NCBI RefSeq assembly: GCF_039523175.1 | Contig: NZ_BAAAEU010000010.1 | Span: 1 to 64,000 of the forward strand | Length of the DNA stretch: 64,000 nt | Source: Dokdonella_A soli | Lineage (GTDB): Bacteria > Pseudomonadota > Gammaproteobacteria > Xanthomonadales > Rhodanobacteraceae | Reading direction: 5' to 3' | In this document: positions 9,247 through 18,196 of the stretch, one piece after another | Layout: each line of letters starts with the position of its first letter | How positions within the stretch are numbered: the first letter of the stretch is position 1 | Notes under the pieces: generated by a model | The model's database searches: none | Told to the model about the DNA's origin: nothing | Seen by the model: the letters and a program-made list of their open reading frames with translations, nothing else | Translations under genes and position numbers: made by a program

Positions 9247-10434
9247 TCAGCGGCGGGTACGGCGCCAGGAGCCGCTGTAACGACCGCTGGCATAGCCCAC
9301 CGACGCCACCAGGAACGCCCAGTTCAGTGCAAACAGGAATACCGGGATGCGCAGGATCCGCGGTATCGAATGTCCAGCGCGGCTGGCCCGCCAAAGGGCC
9401 GCTGCGACCAGATAGCCAGCCAGCTGGAGCAGGCCGAAGTACAACCAGGGCCGCGATTCGAGTCCGAGCAGCAACGATCCCACCAGACCGATCACCAGCA
9501 GATGGGGCGCGATCCAGCGCAGCACCTTGTGCGACAGGTACGCGAACGCGGTGCCGATCGAGGTTCGCCACAGGTACTCGGGATGGCGGACCAGCGCCTG
9601 GAAATTCCCGATGCCGATGCGCACGCGGCGCCGGTATTCGTCCGTGATCGTCTCCGGCGTGTCCTCCCCGGCCCATGCCGAGGGCTCGTAGACGAGGCGC
9701 CATCCCGCGGCTGCCACGTTCATACCGACGCAGAAATCGTCGCAGATCGTGTCCGCGCGCAGCGGCTGCCAGAGTTCGCGCCGGATCGCATAGATCGCGC
9801 CGTTCGCTCCGAGCAGACCGCCGATGCGGGCCTCGAAGAACTTGAGGAACTGCTCGACGCGCCAGTACAGGCTGTCCTGGTTGTCTCCACCGGTACGCGC
9901 CAGCCGAAGTTCACCGCTCACGCAACCGACGCGAGGGTCGGCAAAGTGCGCGACCAGCGATCGCGCAGCCGCGCTGCCAAAGTGTGTATTGGCATCCGAA
10001 AAGATGAGGATTTCCTGGTCGGTGCGCGCGACCAGATCGTTGAGAACGCTGGCCTTGCCCCGGTTGTGCGGAAACACGATGCCGCGCACGCGAGGGTCGT
10101 CGAACGCGGCAAGGAGTTCGCCCGTGCGATCGCTGCTGCCATCGGAGCCGACATAGACGTGCAACCGCTGCGCGGGATAGTCGAGCGCCAGCAGGTTCTC
10201 GATGCGCGCGGTGATGTGCGCTTCCTCGTTGTGGGCCGCAATGATCACCGCGACGGCGGGAAGGGTGGAGTCGCGCAGCACGTGCGGGTTGCGCGGGTCC
10301 GACCCGTGGAGCGCAAGCCGAGCGATGCGCAGCACGCCGGCGATGCAGACGAGGACCAATGGATAGATCAGGTAGGTGTAGAGGACTGCGCCGAAACAGG
10401 TCATGACGACGACCTGCAGGATGAGCGCTTCCAT
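9247..10434 (-). CDS. membrane glycosyltransferase family 2
   Basis: A 395-residue GT-A glycosyltransferase. One N-terminal membrane segment (about 5-38) is followed by the catalytic domain: VAVIIAAHNEEAHI, the DxD-type FSDANTHFG, a GEDTPETITDEYRRR region matching the ED...(Q/R)xxRW part of processive or polytopic GT2 enzymes, then three or four C-terminal membrane segments. Such enzymes use a cytoplasmic nucleotide sugar at the inner membrane. The gap to the gene upstream is 9 bp and downstream 39 bp, so it belongs to the same transcription unit. Substrate unknown. Confidence 0.83.
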   Translation of the reverse strand: MEALILQVVVMTCFGAVLYTYLIYPLVLVCIAGVLRIARLALHGSDPRNPHVLRDSTLPAVAVIIAAHNEEAHITARIENLLALDYPAQRLHVYVGSDGSSDRTGELLAAFDDPRVRGIVFPHNRGKASVLNDLVARTDQEILIFSDANTHFGSAAARSLVAHFADPRVGCVSGELRLARTGGDNQDSLYWRVEQFLKFFEARIGGLLGANGAIYAIRRELWQPLRADTICDDFCVGMNVAAAGWRLVYEPSAWAGEDTPETITDEYRRRVRIGIGNFQALVRHPEYLWRTSIGTAFAYLSHKVLRWIAPHLLVIGLVGSLLLGLESRPWLYFGLLQLAGYLVAAALWRASRAGHSIPRILRIPVFLFALNWAFLVASVGYASGRYSGSWRRTRR

Positions 10435-10443
10435 CCAGCGGTC

Positions 10444-11613
10444 TCAGCGGGCGGCGTAGCGCGGACGCGGAATCGCGTAGTCGCGGTAGCGACCCGGATC
10501 GCCATCGAGGCCTGCTTCTGCGGCCTTGACGATGTTGTAGGTCTCGCGGGCGCTTACGTAGTGAAGCTTCCATTCGCGGCCATCGTTGTAGCGTGACTCC
10601 AGATAGCGGAACGCGCCGTCCATCAACGGGCCGAGCAGGGTATCGGTGTCGCGCTCCTGCGTGCCGTGCGTGTGCACCTTGACGACGATCCATTCGGGGC
10701 GCCCCTGCACGTGAATGCCGGTGCGCACCCATGCATCGATGCGGTCTTCGCTGGGCGGACAGCTGGTGCGCACGTCGCCGTTCTCGATGCGCGGGAAGAT
10801 GCCGGCCTTGCGGCTGCTCCAGCGAAAGCCGAGAGGCCCCTGGATGATCATCAGGTCCCCGACGGCGTGGCCTCCGACGCGCACACGTTCGCCGCGATCA
10901 TGCGACTTCGGTTGTCGTGGATCATCGGTGGCGTAGTAGATGCGATTGATCGTGCTGGTCTGGCAGGGATCGGGTGCTGCCGGCAAGGTGAAATCCGCGT
11001 AGCAACCCTCTTCGCGCAGGATGATCAGCTCGTTGTTCACGCCGCAGCCGGTGCCATTCGGGTGGCTGTTGTCGAGCGCCCAGTTGCCGTGGATGAAACC
11101 CCAGCGCAGCTGGCCTGTCTGCGGGTCGCGCGGCAGCGCGTCGTGGCGATCGGTGAGCAGTCGGGTGAAACGACGCAGCTTCTCGCGCAGCCCGGCGTCG
11201 GTGTCGTTGTCGTGGTGCAGATGGATCTCGATCTCGCCGAGCCCCATTCTGCAAAGTTCCACAAGCGCATCGATATGTTCGGGACGATATTCCTCTTCCG
11301 GGAAGAAGAAGGAATGCACCGGCGGCCGTCCATCGGCATCGCGATGGTTTTCACACAGCTTGGGATAATCCATGCGCCAGCGTGCGACGCGCGCATGTTC
11401 GGTTGCCGGATCCGGATTCGCCCAGCCTGGTTCGAAGTGGTCGACGAAACAGAACAGCAGGTGTTTCGTCACTCCGGTCGGGGCCGGAGCCCGCCAGCCC
11501 CCGCGCAGGTAACCGAGGAGCCAGCCGGCCACGTTGCGACGGCGGATCAGGATGATCGAGTACGCCAGGCCGACGGTGATCGGTGCGATGAAAAACCAGG
11601 GCGATGGGCTCAT
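10444..11613 (-). CDS. membrane-anchored deacetylase-like protein of unknown function
   Basis: A 389-residue protein. The ATG at 11613 has GAAGAG 6 nt upstream and starts a single N-terminal membrane anchor (MSPSPWFFIAPITVGLAYSI). The remainder has possible metal-binding motifs: CFVDHFEPG (Asp-His), EIHLHHDND (HxHHD) and KVHTHGTQE (HxH). The Asp/His spacing and alternating helix-strand pattern look like a distant NodB-type carbohydrate esterase, but the canonical TFDDG motif is absent. Its place between wzy-like and GT2 genes suggests a job on the lipid-linked or nascent polymer. I do not recognise a named family; the deacetylase reading is tentative. Confidence 0.6.
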   Translation of the reverse strand: MSPSPWFFIAPITVGLAYSIILIRRRNVAGWLLGYLRGGWRAPAPTGVTKHLLFCFVDHFEPGWANPDPATEHARVARWRMDYPKLCENHRDADGRPPVHSFFFPEEEYRPEHIDALVELCRMGLGEIEIHLHHDNDTDAGLREKLRRFTRLLTDRHDALPRDPQTGQLRWGFIHGNWALDNSHPNGTGCGVNNELIILREEGCYADFTLPAAPDPCQTSTINRIYYATDDPRQPKSHDRGERVRVGGHAVGDLMIIQGPLGFRWSSRKAGIFPRIENGDVRTSCPPSEDRIDAWVRTGIHVQGRPEWIVVKVHTHGTQERDTDTLLGPLMDGAFRYLESRYNDGREWKLHYVSARETYNIVKAAEAGLDGDPGRYRDYAIPRPRYAAR

Positions 11614-11667
11614 CGGACTCTTCAGTTGTTGGTCGCGAGCAACAAACGCGGCGTCGATTGGCGCGCT

Positions 11668-11690
11668 GGCCGGCGATTCGGGAGCCGGCC
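11668..11690. other. GC-rich hairpin between polymerase and deacetylase-like gene
   Basis: GGCCGGC and GCCGGCC pair across a 9-nt loop in the 196 bp gap between the Wzy-like gene and the next gene of its run. No T-tract follows on the minus strand, so it is not a clear terminator. It could lower read-through or stabilise an mRNA end. Confidence 0.3.
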
Positions 11691-11809
11691 GGCAAGCACT
11701 CGGCGACGGTCCCATCCATGGCGGGCCTGCACCGACACGGACCCCCTGTACAGGGCGGCGAGTCTATCACGAGCACCTTGCCGCATGACTTCGACAGCAC
11801 CGGCCGTCG

Positions 11810-13153
11810 TCACGAGCCGAACACGCGGCCCATGACGATGAAGCCGTACACCGTCACGACGGCTGCCAGCATGCTCAACGCCGTCATTCCGAGCCACGGC
11901 TGCGGTGCCCATGAAGTGGTTTCGTTGTTTTCGGAGGTGCGTCGAACGCACCAGGCGGCACTCGCGCAGAGCGCCAGCAACAGGTACAGCTCGGGTTGGT
12001 AGGTGCGCGAAAGGAACCAGGCGCAGGTCAGGAAGCCGATCAGTGAATAGCGCAGCGCGCTCGTGATCCGGTGCTCGAACGATCCCGCGGGTGTTCGTCT
12101 TACCGCTTCCCCCAGTTCCCGAAAAGCCACGACCAGCAGCGCGGTCCATGCGAAGAAGCCGAGCAAGCCGAGTTCGGAGAAACACAGGACGAAGGAGTTG
12201 TGTGCGGTCCGCTCCGGATGGAAGTCCGTGAAGCTGCCATAGCCTACGCCAAACAGCGGATGAGCCTTGAGCATCTGGATTCCGGAATACCAGGCTTCGA
12301 TACGGTCATTCGCCGATTCCTCTCCGGTGGAAAAACGGCGCCCGCCACTGAAATCGGCGGCATTTACGCCGACAGCGACCACGATGGCCAGCAGCGCCAT
12401 GCGTGTCGTGCCGAGCATTCGCCGCATGCCGAAAATGAAGATGGCGGCGAGCCCGAGCAGCCCGCCGCGCGAGTGCGTCAGATAGAGCGAATACAACAGC
12501 GTCGCGGTAGGCACGCCGATCAGGACCATGTTCCGCAAACCACGCCCGCGACGCCAGGTCACCCACAGCAGCGGCAGCACCACGATGATGGCCTGGGCGA
12601 GGTCGTTCGGATCGTTGAGGAATCCCAGATAACGCACCCGCCACAACGTTTCGCCGGACGTATCCTCCGCTGGAGCCGTGGGCACATTGATCGGGGCCAG
12701 CGCGTCCTCGGCATCGGTGCTCTGGCTCAGCACCAGTTGATCCATCATGAAGCCGTCGTGGTAAGCCGCAATGGTGAGTGCGGAGATCACGAGCATGCAC
12801 AACACGATGACCGTACAGGTGCGTCTGACGCGCGCGATGGAAGTAAGGTTGAGGCAGGTCAACACGAACAGCATCGCAGCGGTGCTGAATTCGACCAGTG
12901 CGTCGATGGCGCCGCCGAGCCACATCCTGGCCAGCAACGAGGCGGCGATCGCCGCGGTGAGCAGGAGCATCAAACCGAGGAACAGCGGTCTGGCTGCGAT
13001 CTCACGCCGGGCGCCGGCGCGACCCGCCGCGAAAATGAAGGCGAGGGCCCACAGCCAGAGCATCGGCCGGTAGTCCGCCAGGTCGGGAGCGTACGTCTCG
13101 ATCGGACGAAGATAGGTGAGGACCAGATAGAGGAGATAGAGGGCGTAGCTCAT
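11810..13153 (-). CDS. O-antigen ligase/polymerase family protein (Wzy-like)
   Basis: A 447-residue membrane protein with about 11-12 transmembrane segments and the large periplasmic loop typical of Wzy/WaaL proteins, with LTHSRGG before it and an NDRIEAW...HPLFGVGYGSF...TAHNSF stretch within it, the usual 'GxGxG...HN' signature. In this setting it most likely polymerises EPS repeat units at the periplasmic face. An ATG at 13153 is taken as start; a TTG four codons upstream is possible, and neither has a good ribosome site. It starts the minus-strand run down to 7130 and is divergent from the GT4 gene at 13322. Confidence 0.8.
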   Translation of the reverse strand: MSYALYLLYLVLTYLRPIETYAPDLADYRPMLWLWALAFIFAAGRAGARREIAARPLFLGLMLLLTAAIAASLLARMWLGGAIDALVEFSTAAMLFVLTCLNLTSIARVRRTCTVIVLCMLVISALTIAAYHDGFMMDQLVLSQSTDAEDALAPINVPTAPAEDTSGETLWRVRYLGFLNDPNDLAQAIIVVLPLLWVTWRRGRGLRNMVLIGVPTATLLYSLYLTHSRGGLLGLAAIFIFGMRRMLGTTRMALLAIVVAVGVNAADFSGGRRFSTGEESANDRIEAWYSGIQMLKAHPLFGVGYGSFTDFHPERTAHNSFVLCFSELGLLGFFAWTALLVVAFRELGEAVRRTPAGSFEHRITSALRYSLIGFLTCAWFLSRTYQPELYLLLALCASAAWCVRRTSENNETTSWAPQPWLGMTALSMLAAVVTVYGFIVMGRVFGS

Positions 13154-13321
13154 GCCGGATGGCAATCACGTTGGTCCGGCGCGTGCGATCCACACGGCCA
13201 CGCCACATGACCGCGCGCGGCGTGTGTGTCGTGACGTGGGCGCCCCGGAAGGGCCGGCTGGGGGTGATCGACGGCGCGGAGCGCAATCAAACGCCGCGCC
13301 GGCCTGCTAAGCTCGCAAACC

Positions 13322-14581
13322 ATGACCTCTCCCGCGGCTGCCGGTATCCATGTGGCCATGAACGAGAATACGCCGCCCGCCCCTGAAACAGTCCCGGTGC
13401 GCCGGGTACTTTATCACCACCGGACACAGGGCAAGGCGGTGGAAGGCGTTCATATCCGCGGGATCGCGGATGCGCTGCGCGCAGAAGGCGTCGCTGTCGA
13501 CATCATGTCGCTGCCGGGCGCCGATCCGTATGCAAGCCCCAAGTCGATGTCGCCCACCCGGCAGGCGCGATGGTGGATGCGGTTGCTGTCCAGGTGTCCG
13601 GAACCGTTGTTCGAGCTCGCCGAGGTGGCCTACAACCTGATCGCCGGCGCGCGCATCCTCGCCTACCTGCTCCGCAACCGCGACGTGGATTTCATCTACG
13701 AGCGCTACTCGTTGTTCATGTTTGCACCGGTGCTGGCGGCGCGCTGGCGGAAGCTGCCGATCATTCTCGAAGTCAATGATTCGGCCACCGTGTTCCGGGT
13801 GCGGCCGCTGTTCTTCCAGCGGCTCGCGATGGCGATCGAGCGTTGGGTATTCCGCCGCGCGGCCGGACTGGTTTTCGTTTCCGGCGTGTTCCGTGATCGC
13901 GCACTCGCTGCACACGGCGCCATCGCGCCCACGATCGTGACGCCGAACGCCGCCAACATCGCCGACTTCAGTTTCACCGCTGAACAGCGCGCGACCGCGC
14001 GCGAGAAATGGAAGCTCGATGGTCATGTGGTGTGCGGCTATCTCGGTGCGTTCGTGCCCTGGCATGCGATCGACGACTTCGTGCGCCGCATCGCGGCGCA
14101 GTTGGGTTCGGCGCCACATCTGAAGTTGCTGCTGGTTGGTGACGGCGCCACGTTCTCTGCACTCAACACCTACATTCAGGAGCACGGGCTTGAACAACGC
14201 GTGGTCCTGACCGGCCGTGTCGCACACGATGCGGTACCGGGTCTGCTCGCCGCAATGGATATGGCGATCCTGCCGAACGCGGGCGATTACACCTCGCCGG
14301 TCAAGCTGTTCGAGTTCATGGCCTGCGCGGTGCCGCCGGTCGCGCCCGATTTCGAACCGATAAAGGAAGTCGTGCGTGAAGGCGAAACCGGTTGGATGTT
14401 CAAGGCCGGTGATCTCGATGCGGCGGTGCAGGCCGTCCTCGAACGCAGCCGGGATGACGCGGGCCTCAAACGGGTCGGCGCTGCGGCGCGCGCCTATGTC
14501 GCGGCCGAGCGGCAATGGCGCAACAACATACTCCAGCTCGTCGGCTTTCATCTCGCGCTGAAGAAGCGGGAGTGCACGTGA
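13322..14581 (+). CDS. glycosyltransferase family 4 (GT-B)
   Basis: A 419-residue GT4-type enzyme. The N-terminal domain has RVLYHHRTQGKAVEGVHIRG, and the C-terminal domain has VCGYLGAFVPWHAID and the donor-binding stretch TSPVKLFEFMACAVPPVAPD (here E-F-M rather than the full E-x7-E). ATG 13322 lacks a clear ribosome site, and an in-frame ATG at 13358 (MNENTPP) is a plausible true start. The stop codon overlaps the next ATG by one base (TGATG), so it is coupled to the acetyltransferase. It probably adds a sugar of the EPS repeat unit. Confidence 0.82.
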   Translation: MTSPAAAGIHVAMNENTPPAPETVPVRRVLYHHRTQGKAVEGVHIRGIADALRAEGVAVDIMSLPGADPYASPKSMSPTRQARWWMRLLSRCPEPLFELAEVAYNLIAGARILAYLLRNRDVDFIYERYSLFMFAPVLAARWRKLPIILEVNDSATVFRVRPLFFQRLAMAIERWVFRRAAGLVFVSGVFRDRALAAHGAIAPTIVTPNAANIADFSFTAEQRATAREKWKLDGHVVCGYLGAFVPWHAIDDFVRRIAAQLGSAPHLKLLLVGDGATFSALNTYIQEHGLEQRVVLTGRVAHDAVPGLLAAMDMAILPNAGDYTSPVKLFEFMACAVPPVAPDFEPIKEVVREGETGWMFKAGDLDAAVQAVLERSRDDAGLKRVGAAARAYVAAERQWRNNILQLVGFHLALKKRECT

Positions 14582-15099
14582 TGAATCTGCTGGCCGATCT
14601 GCGGGCCAAGCAGGCGCTGTACTCGCAGTATGGGCAGTCGTGTTCCCTGGCCAGGGCGATCTTCGCCGACGGCACATTGGCCAATGCGCTCTACCGCATG
14701 CAGGCCGCGCTGGTGCGCTGGCGTCTTGCACCGCTGGCGTTGCTGCCGCACTGGTTGAACAAATGCCTCAACGGCTGCGTGCTCGGCGTGCATGCGCAAT
14801 TCGGCCCGGGTCTCGTGCTGATCCACCCGGTGGGTGTGGTGATCAATTCGGCAGTGCGCGGCGGACGCAACGTGTGGATCGAGAGCGGCGTGGTCATCGG
14901 CGACAACCGTGGCCGCACGCCCATGCTGGGCGACGACATCTTCATCGGTTCCGGCGCGAAGATCATCGGTGGCGTCACCCTGGGGACAGGCGCGCGGGTT
15001 GGTGCGAATGCGGTGGTGCTGGAAGACGTCGCACCGGGTGTGACGGTCGTCGGCATTCCTGCCCGGCCGGTCGACGCGAGGCGCACTGCCGCCACATAG
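14581..15099 (+). CDS. CysE-like serine/sugar O-acetyltransferase
   Basis: A 172-residue protein with an alpha-helical N-terminus and a left-handed beta-helix of hexapeptide repeats (VLIHPVGVVINSAVRGGRN, IESGVVIGDNRG, IFIGSGAKIIGGVTLGTGAR, VGANAVVLEDV), closing with VVGIPARPV. This is the serine-acetyltransferase/LbH layout and keeps the catalytic-type HPVG. In EPS loci such proteins probably acetylate a sugar rather than serine. The start is set by the one-base TGATG overlap with the GT4 gene. It is shorter than housekeeping CysE (about 270 residues), which argues for a dedicated EPS role. Confidence 0.75.
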   Translation: MNLLADLRAKQALYSQYGQSCSLARAIFADGTLANALYRMQAALVRWRLAPLALLPHWLNKCLNGCVLGVHAQFGPGLVLIHPVGVVINSAVRGGRNVWIESGVVIGDNRGRTPMLGDDIFIGSGAKIIGGVTLGTGARVGANAVVLEDVAPGVTVVGIPARPVDARRTAAT

Positions 15100-15197
15100 C
15101 CTTGGCGCAGTCGTCCGCGCATATCCTGGCGACGCGTGTGGGAAGCCACGGTGAGGGACGGCGCAGTCCGGATCCTCGGTTGCCGAAAATCCCTGCT

Positions 15198-16715
15198 CTA
15201 TGCGGCCGTCGCTGCGAGGCCGGCCTCTGCACGCGGGAGATTGGGCGTCGCTTCCCAGGCTTCGTTGAGAATGCGCCCGTGCATCACGGCCGGGACCGGC
15301 AGCCCCAGCAGCGTCAGCACGGTCGGCGCGACATCGAGATTCGTGCAGTCGGCCAGCTGCACACCGGGTCGGATTCCGCTGCCGATGAAGGCCAGCAGCC
15401 CGGCCGGGTGGTGCATGCCCTGCTTGGTGGTCGGCGTGTCGGTCGCGAACAATTCATCGATGGCATAGCCGGCAGGCTGTGCGCGTTCACAGAGCGGGAA
15501 GTGGTAGCGGATGCCGGCAGGCTTGTCCGCCAGACCGAGGGGAGTGACGGTGAGCAAGTCCGCGGTCTCCTCGACGCTGATGGCAGCCTCTTCCCTGCCG
15601 GCGACGATGCGCTTCGCCGCCTGGAATTGCTCGCGCAGTTGCGTGCGCCTGGATCGGTCCGGGATGCGCAGGTTCCACTGCGGAACCATCGTCGGTACCA
15701 CATCGAGTATCCCGTCACGACCGGTGATGTCGAGAATGCGTTCGATGTCGAGGAATCGGACGACGATCTTTCCGGACTGATAACGCTCGGTCACGAACGG
15801 CTGCTGGCCCATGCTGGATGCGACGACCAGCACGGTGTCGTCGTCGATCAGCCGCAGGAAGTCCCCGATCAACCGGTCGCACACGCGATATCCATACGGA
15901 ACGGCGTCTCCGAACTGCGCGCGCTCCGCCGCGGTCGCCTGCACTGCAAAGCCATTGTCGTCCCATGCGCGCCAGTAGTGATGCATGTAGTGGGCCGCAT
16001 GGTTGGTGTGCCAGGTCGCGAAATCCGGCTGGAACTTGCGGTACAGGTGCGCGAAGAAATCGAAATTGAGCAGGGGCTGCAGGCTGACCCGGCGCCACTT
16101 GTGGGAGCTGGAAACACGTTCCAGCACGAGTTGGCGGGCAACCGCGTACAGGGTGCGCATGCGCAGGCCCAGACGCAGGAGGTCGAACGCATTGCGCACC
16201 GCTCCGAACGCGGTGACCGACTTGCCGGTGCGGTTGTGCAGACTCGTACCGAGACGGTTGAGTGCCTGGATCGGCCGCAGCGAATCCGGATAGGTATCGT
16301 CGCTTGGTGCGAAAGGCCCGGGCACGATGAAACCCTCGACCGGGCGTGGCGGAAAGGCGCTGATGCTGCCGAAGACACCGACCGATCGACCGCCTTCCGC
16401 CGCATAGTCCCACAGCCGCGGCGCGGAAATACTGGCGGCGTCCTGCTCGAGGACCGCGGCGCCGTGAACCTCGCGCGGAACTCCGGTGTGCAGCGTGACC
16501 CAGGTGATCCAGGGGTCCAGATGCGGCGGATGCTCGACAGCGGTCTGAGTGGCCCAGGCACCGGCTGTGCGCAGACGCTGGAAATTCGGCAGATACGCCT
16601 GACCGTGTTGCGCAGTCAGGCGATCAACCACGCGCCAGTTGACTTCGTTCAACTCGAGCAGCAGGACTTTCTTGGTGCTGTGCACGGCGGACGTCCTGAC
16701 AGACGGCTTCATCAT
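15198..16715 (-). CDS. alkaline phosphatase-superfamily protein without signal peptide
   Basis: A 505-residue protein. GGAG lies 4-7 nt before two adjacent ATGs (16715, 16712); an upstream GTG is less likely. The N-terminal KKVLLLELNEVNW resembles the first metal-binding strand of type I phosphodiesterase/alkaline phosphatase-fold proteins. DPWITWVTLHTGVPREVHG carries the position of the usual nucleophile Ser/Thr, and the late NLDVAPTVLTLLGLPVP is typical of sulfatase/phosphodiesterase ends. No signal peptide or membrane anchor is visible, unusual for this superfamily in glycan loci and pointing to a cytoplasmic role. It may trim or transfer a phospho-substituent on a sugar precursor; the reaction is unknown. 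Confidence 0.6.
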   Translation of the reverse strand: MMKPSVRTSAVHSTKKVLLLELNEVNWRVVDRLTAQHGQAYLPNFQRLRTAGAWATQTAVEHPPHLDPWITWVTLHTGVPREVHGAAVLEQDAASISAPRLWDYAAEGGRSVGVFGSISAFPPRPVEGFIVPGPFAPSDDTYPDSLRPIQALNRLGTSLHNRTGKSVTAFGAVRNAFDLLRLGLRMRTLYAVARQLVLERVSSSHKWRRVSLQPLLNFDFFAHLYRKFQPDFATWHTNHAAHYMHHYWRAWDDNGFAVQATAAERAQFGDAVPYGYRVCDRLIGDFLRLIDDDTVLVVASSMGQQPFVTERYQSGKIVVRFLDIERILDITGRDGILDVVPTMVPQWNLRIPDRSRRTQLREQFQAAKRIVAGREEAAISVEETADLLTVTPLGLADKPAGIRYHFPLCERAQPAGYAIDELFATDTPTTKQGMHHPAGLLAFIGSGIRPGVQLADCTNLDVAPTVLTLLGLPVPAVMHGRILNEAWEATPNLPRAEAGLAATAA

Positions 16716-16770
16716 GATGCTCCGAAAACCGTGCACAGGACAACCGCAGGCGTGTTTTCGATCCTTGCGT

Positions 16771-17952
16771 TCAGGTCATCCGCCGACGGGCTGCGGCGGA
16801 GAGGACGCGCTCGCACACGCCCAGCGTCTCGGTGGCCACGTCATCCCAGGTCCGCTGCATCGACGCGGCCATGGCGGCGCGGTCCCAGCGCGATGCCAGC
16901 GCGGTTTCCAGCGCCGCGCGCAACGCGAGCGGATCGCGCGGCCGGATCAGGATGCCGTTCGTCGCGTTGACGATCTCGCGAGTACCGCCGACATCGGTCG
17001 CGACCACCGGGCAGCCGCAGGCGATCGCCTCGACGACGACGTTGGGATAGCCTTCCGACCAGCTCGGCAGGGTCAGCACATCCGCCGCGCCTATCCATTC
17101 GGCGACTTGCTCCGGCATCAGTCCGCCCGGCATCACGACGTGATCGCTCAGGTTGGCCGCGCGCACCAGGTCGATCAGTTCCTGGCGCATCACGCCGGCT
17201 CCGACGAGCGCGAGCCGAACCCGCGGGTCGGCTGCGCTGAGCAGCTGGAATGCCGCGAGCAGTTCGCGCATGCCCTTGGCTTCGACAAAGCGGCCGACAT
17301 AGACGATCAGGCGAGCGTCGGACGCGATCGCCAGGCGCGCTCGCATCACCGATTGCGGGCGCGGATGAAACACCGCGGTGTTGTAGCCGTTGATGATCGT
17401 GTGCACCTTGTCGGGCGCCGCGCCGAAGTCCGTGATCGCGGTCTGCCGCATTGCCTCGCTGACGGTCACGAGCGCATCGACTCCCGCAATCGTGTGGCGG
17501 GTCATGAGCCGGTTGAATCCGGACCGCACGTGGATGTCGGAGCCGAGTGCACCGATCACGCACGGCAGCCCGAGCGCGCGCGCGCTGCGCAGCGCCGCGT
17601 ACCCGTCCGGATAGATCCAGTAGGCTAGAACCAGGTCAGGCGCGAACTGGCGCAACCGGGGTGTGAGTGCGCGACTGCCGACAAAGCCGTTGAGCGCGCG
17701 CGACAGTCCCGGAATGGCCGGATAGGAGAACGTCTCGAGTTCGATCCCCGGAAGGCGGTAGTCAGCTCCAACACGGCCGGGCAGGACGCTGCGCGGTGCA
17801 AGCCCCGGAACGCGCGGATAGCGCATTTGTGCGAGGAAGACGCGAACCTGGGTCTGGCGCGAGAGCGAGCGGGCGATCTCGTGGATGTAGCGACCGCGCG
17901 CAGGGTCGAACGGCGTGGGCAGCATGGGTGTTACGAGAGCGATTCGCAGCAT
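16771..17952 (-). CDS. glycosyltransferase family 4 (GT-B)
   Basis: A 393-residue GT4 enzyme with MLRIALVTPMLPTPFDPARG at the N-terminus (acceptor loop), GALGSDIHVR mid-protein, and the donor domain LIVYVGRFVEAKGM plus PSWSEGYPNVVVEAIACG containing E-x7-E. It ends 55 bp before the phosphatase-like gene on the same strand, so the two are probably co-transcribed. About 240 bp without a gene separate it from galE upstream and should hold its promoter. It is one of four glycosyltransferases of the locus. Confidence 0.85.
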   Translation of the reverse strand: MLRIALVTPMLPTPFDPARGRYIHEIARSLSRQTQVRVFLAQMRYPRVPGLAPRSVLPGRVGADYRLPGIELETFSYPAIPGLSRALNGFVGSRALTPRLRQFAPDLVLAYWIYPDGYAALRSARALGLPCVIGALGSDIHVRSGFNRLMTRHTIAGVDALVTVSEAMRQTAITDFGAAPDKVHTIINGYNTAVFHPRPQSVMRARLAIASDARLIVYVGRFVEAKGMRELLAAFQLLSAADPRVRLALVGAGVMRQELIDLVRAANLSDHVVMPGGLMPEQVAEWIGAADVLTLPSWSEGYPNVVVEAIACGCPVVATDVGGTREIVNATNGILIRPRDPLALRAALETALASRWDRAAMAASMQRTWDDVATETLGVCERVLSAAARRRMT

Positions 17953-18196
17953 GGTGTCCGTGATTGCGGAGGCGAAAAGTCATGGCGCGGCCAATGCGGC
18001 AGCGAGTCCGTAAATCGCTAGTAGCTGCCTTCGCGCACAGCGTTCCGTAAGCCTGTCGCCGCCGCGCGCGGCGGTCGCCGCCATGTCGTGACGGGCGTCA
18101 GGACCCGCGGTGCGCGAGGGGGACAGGAGTCGCGTTGACGTGTCGATCTGCGATAGCAACGCGGTGGATGGGCACCGCCTCTGCCTGCGTGGCGAC

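Noticed and set aside
8197..10596. 799-codon open frame on the plus strand across the oxidoreductase and GT2 genes
   Set aside because: It spans two clear genes on the other strand and their junction, and has no recognisable motif.
14640..16970. 776-codon open frame on the plus strand
   Set aside because: It overlaps the acetyltransferase in another frame and the phosphatase-like gene antisense; composition is that of a shadow frame.
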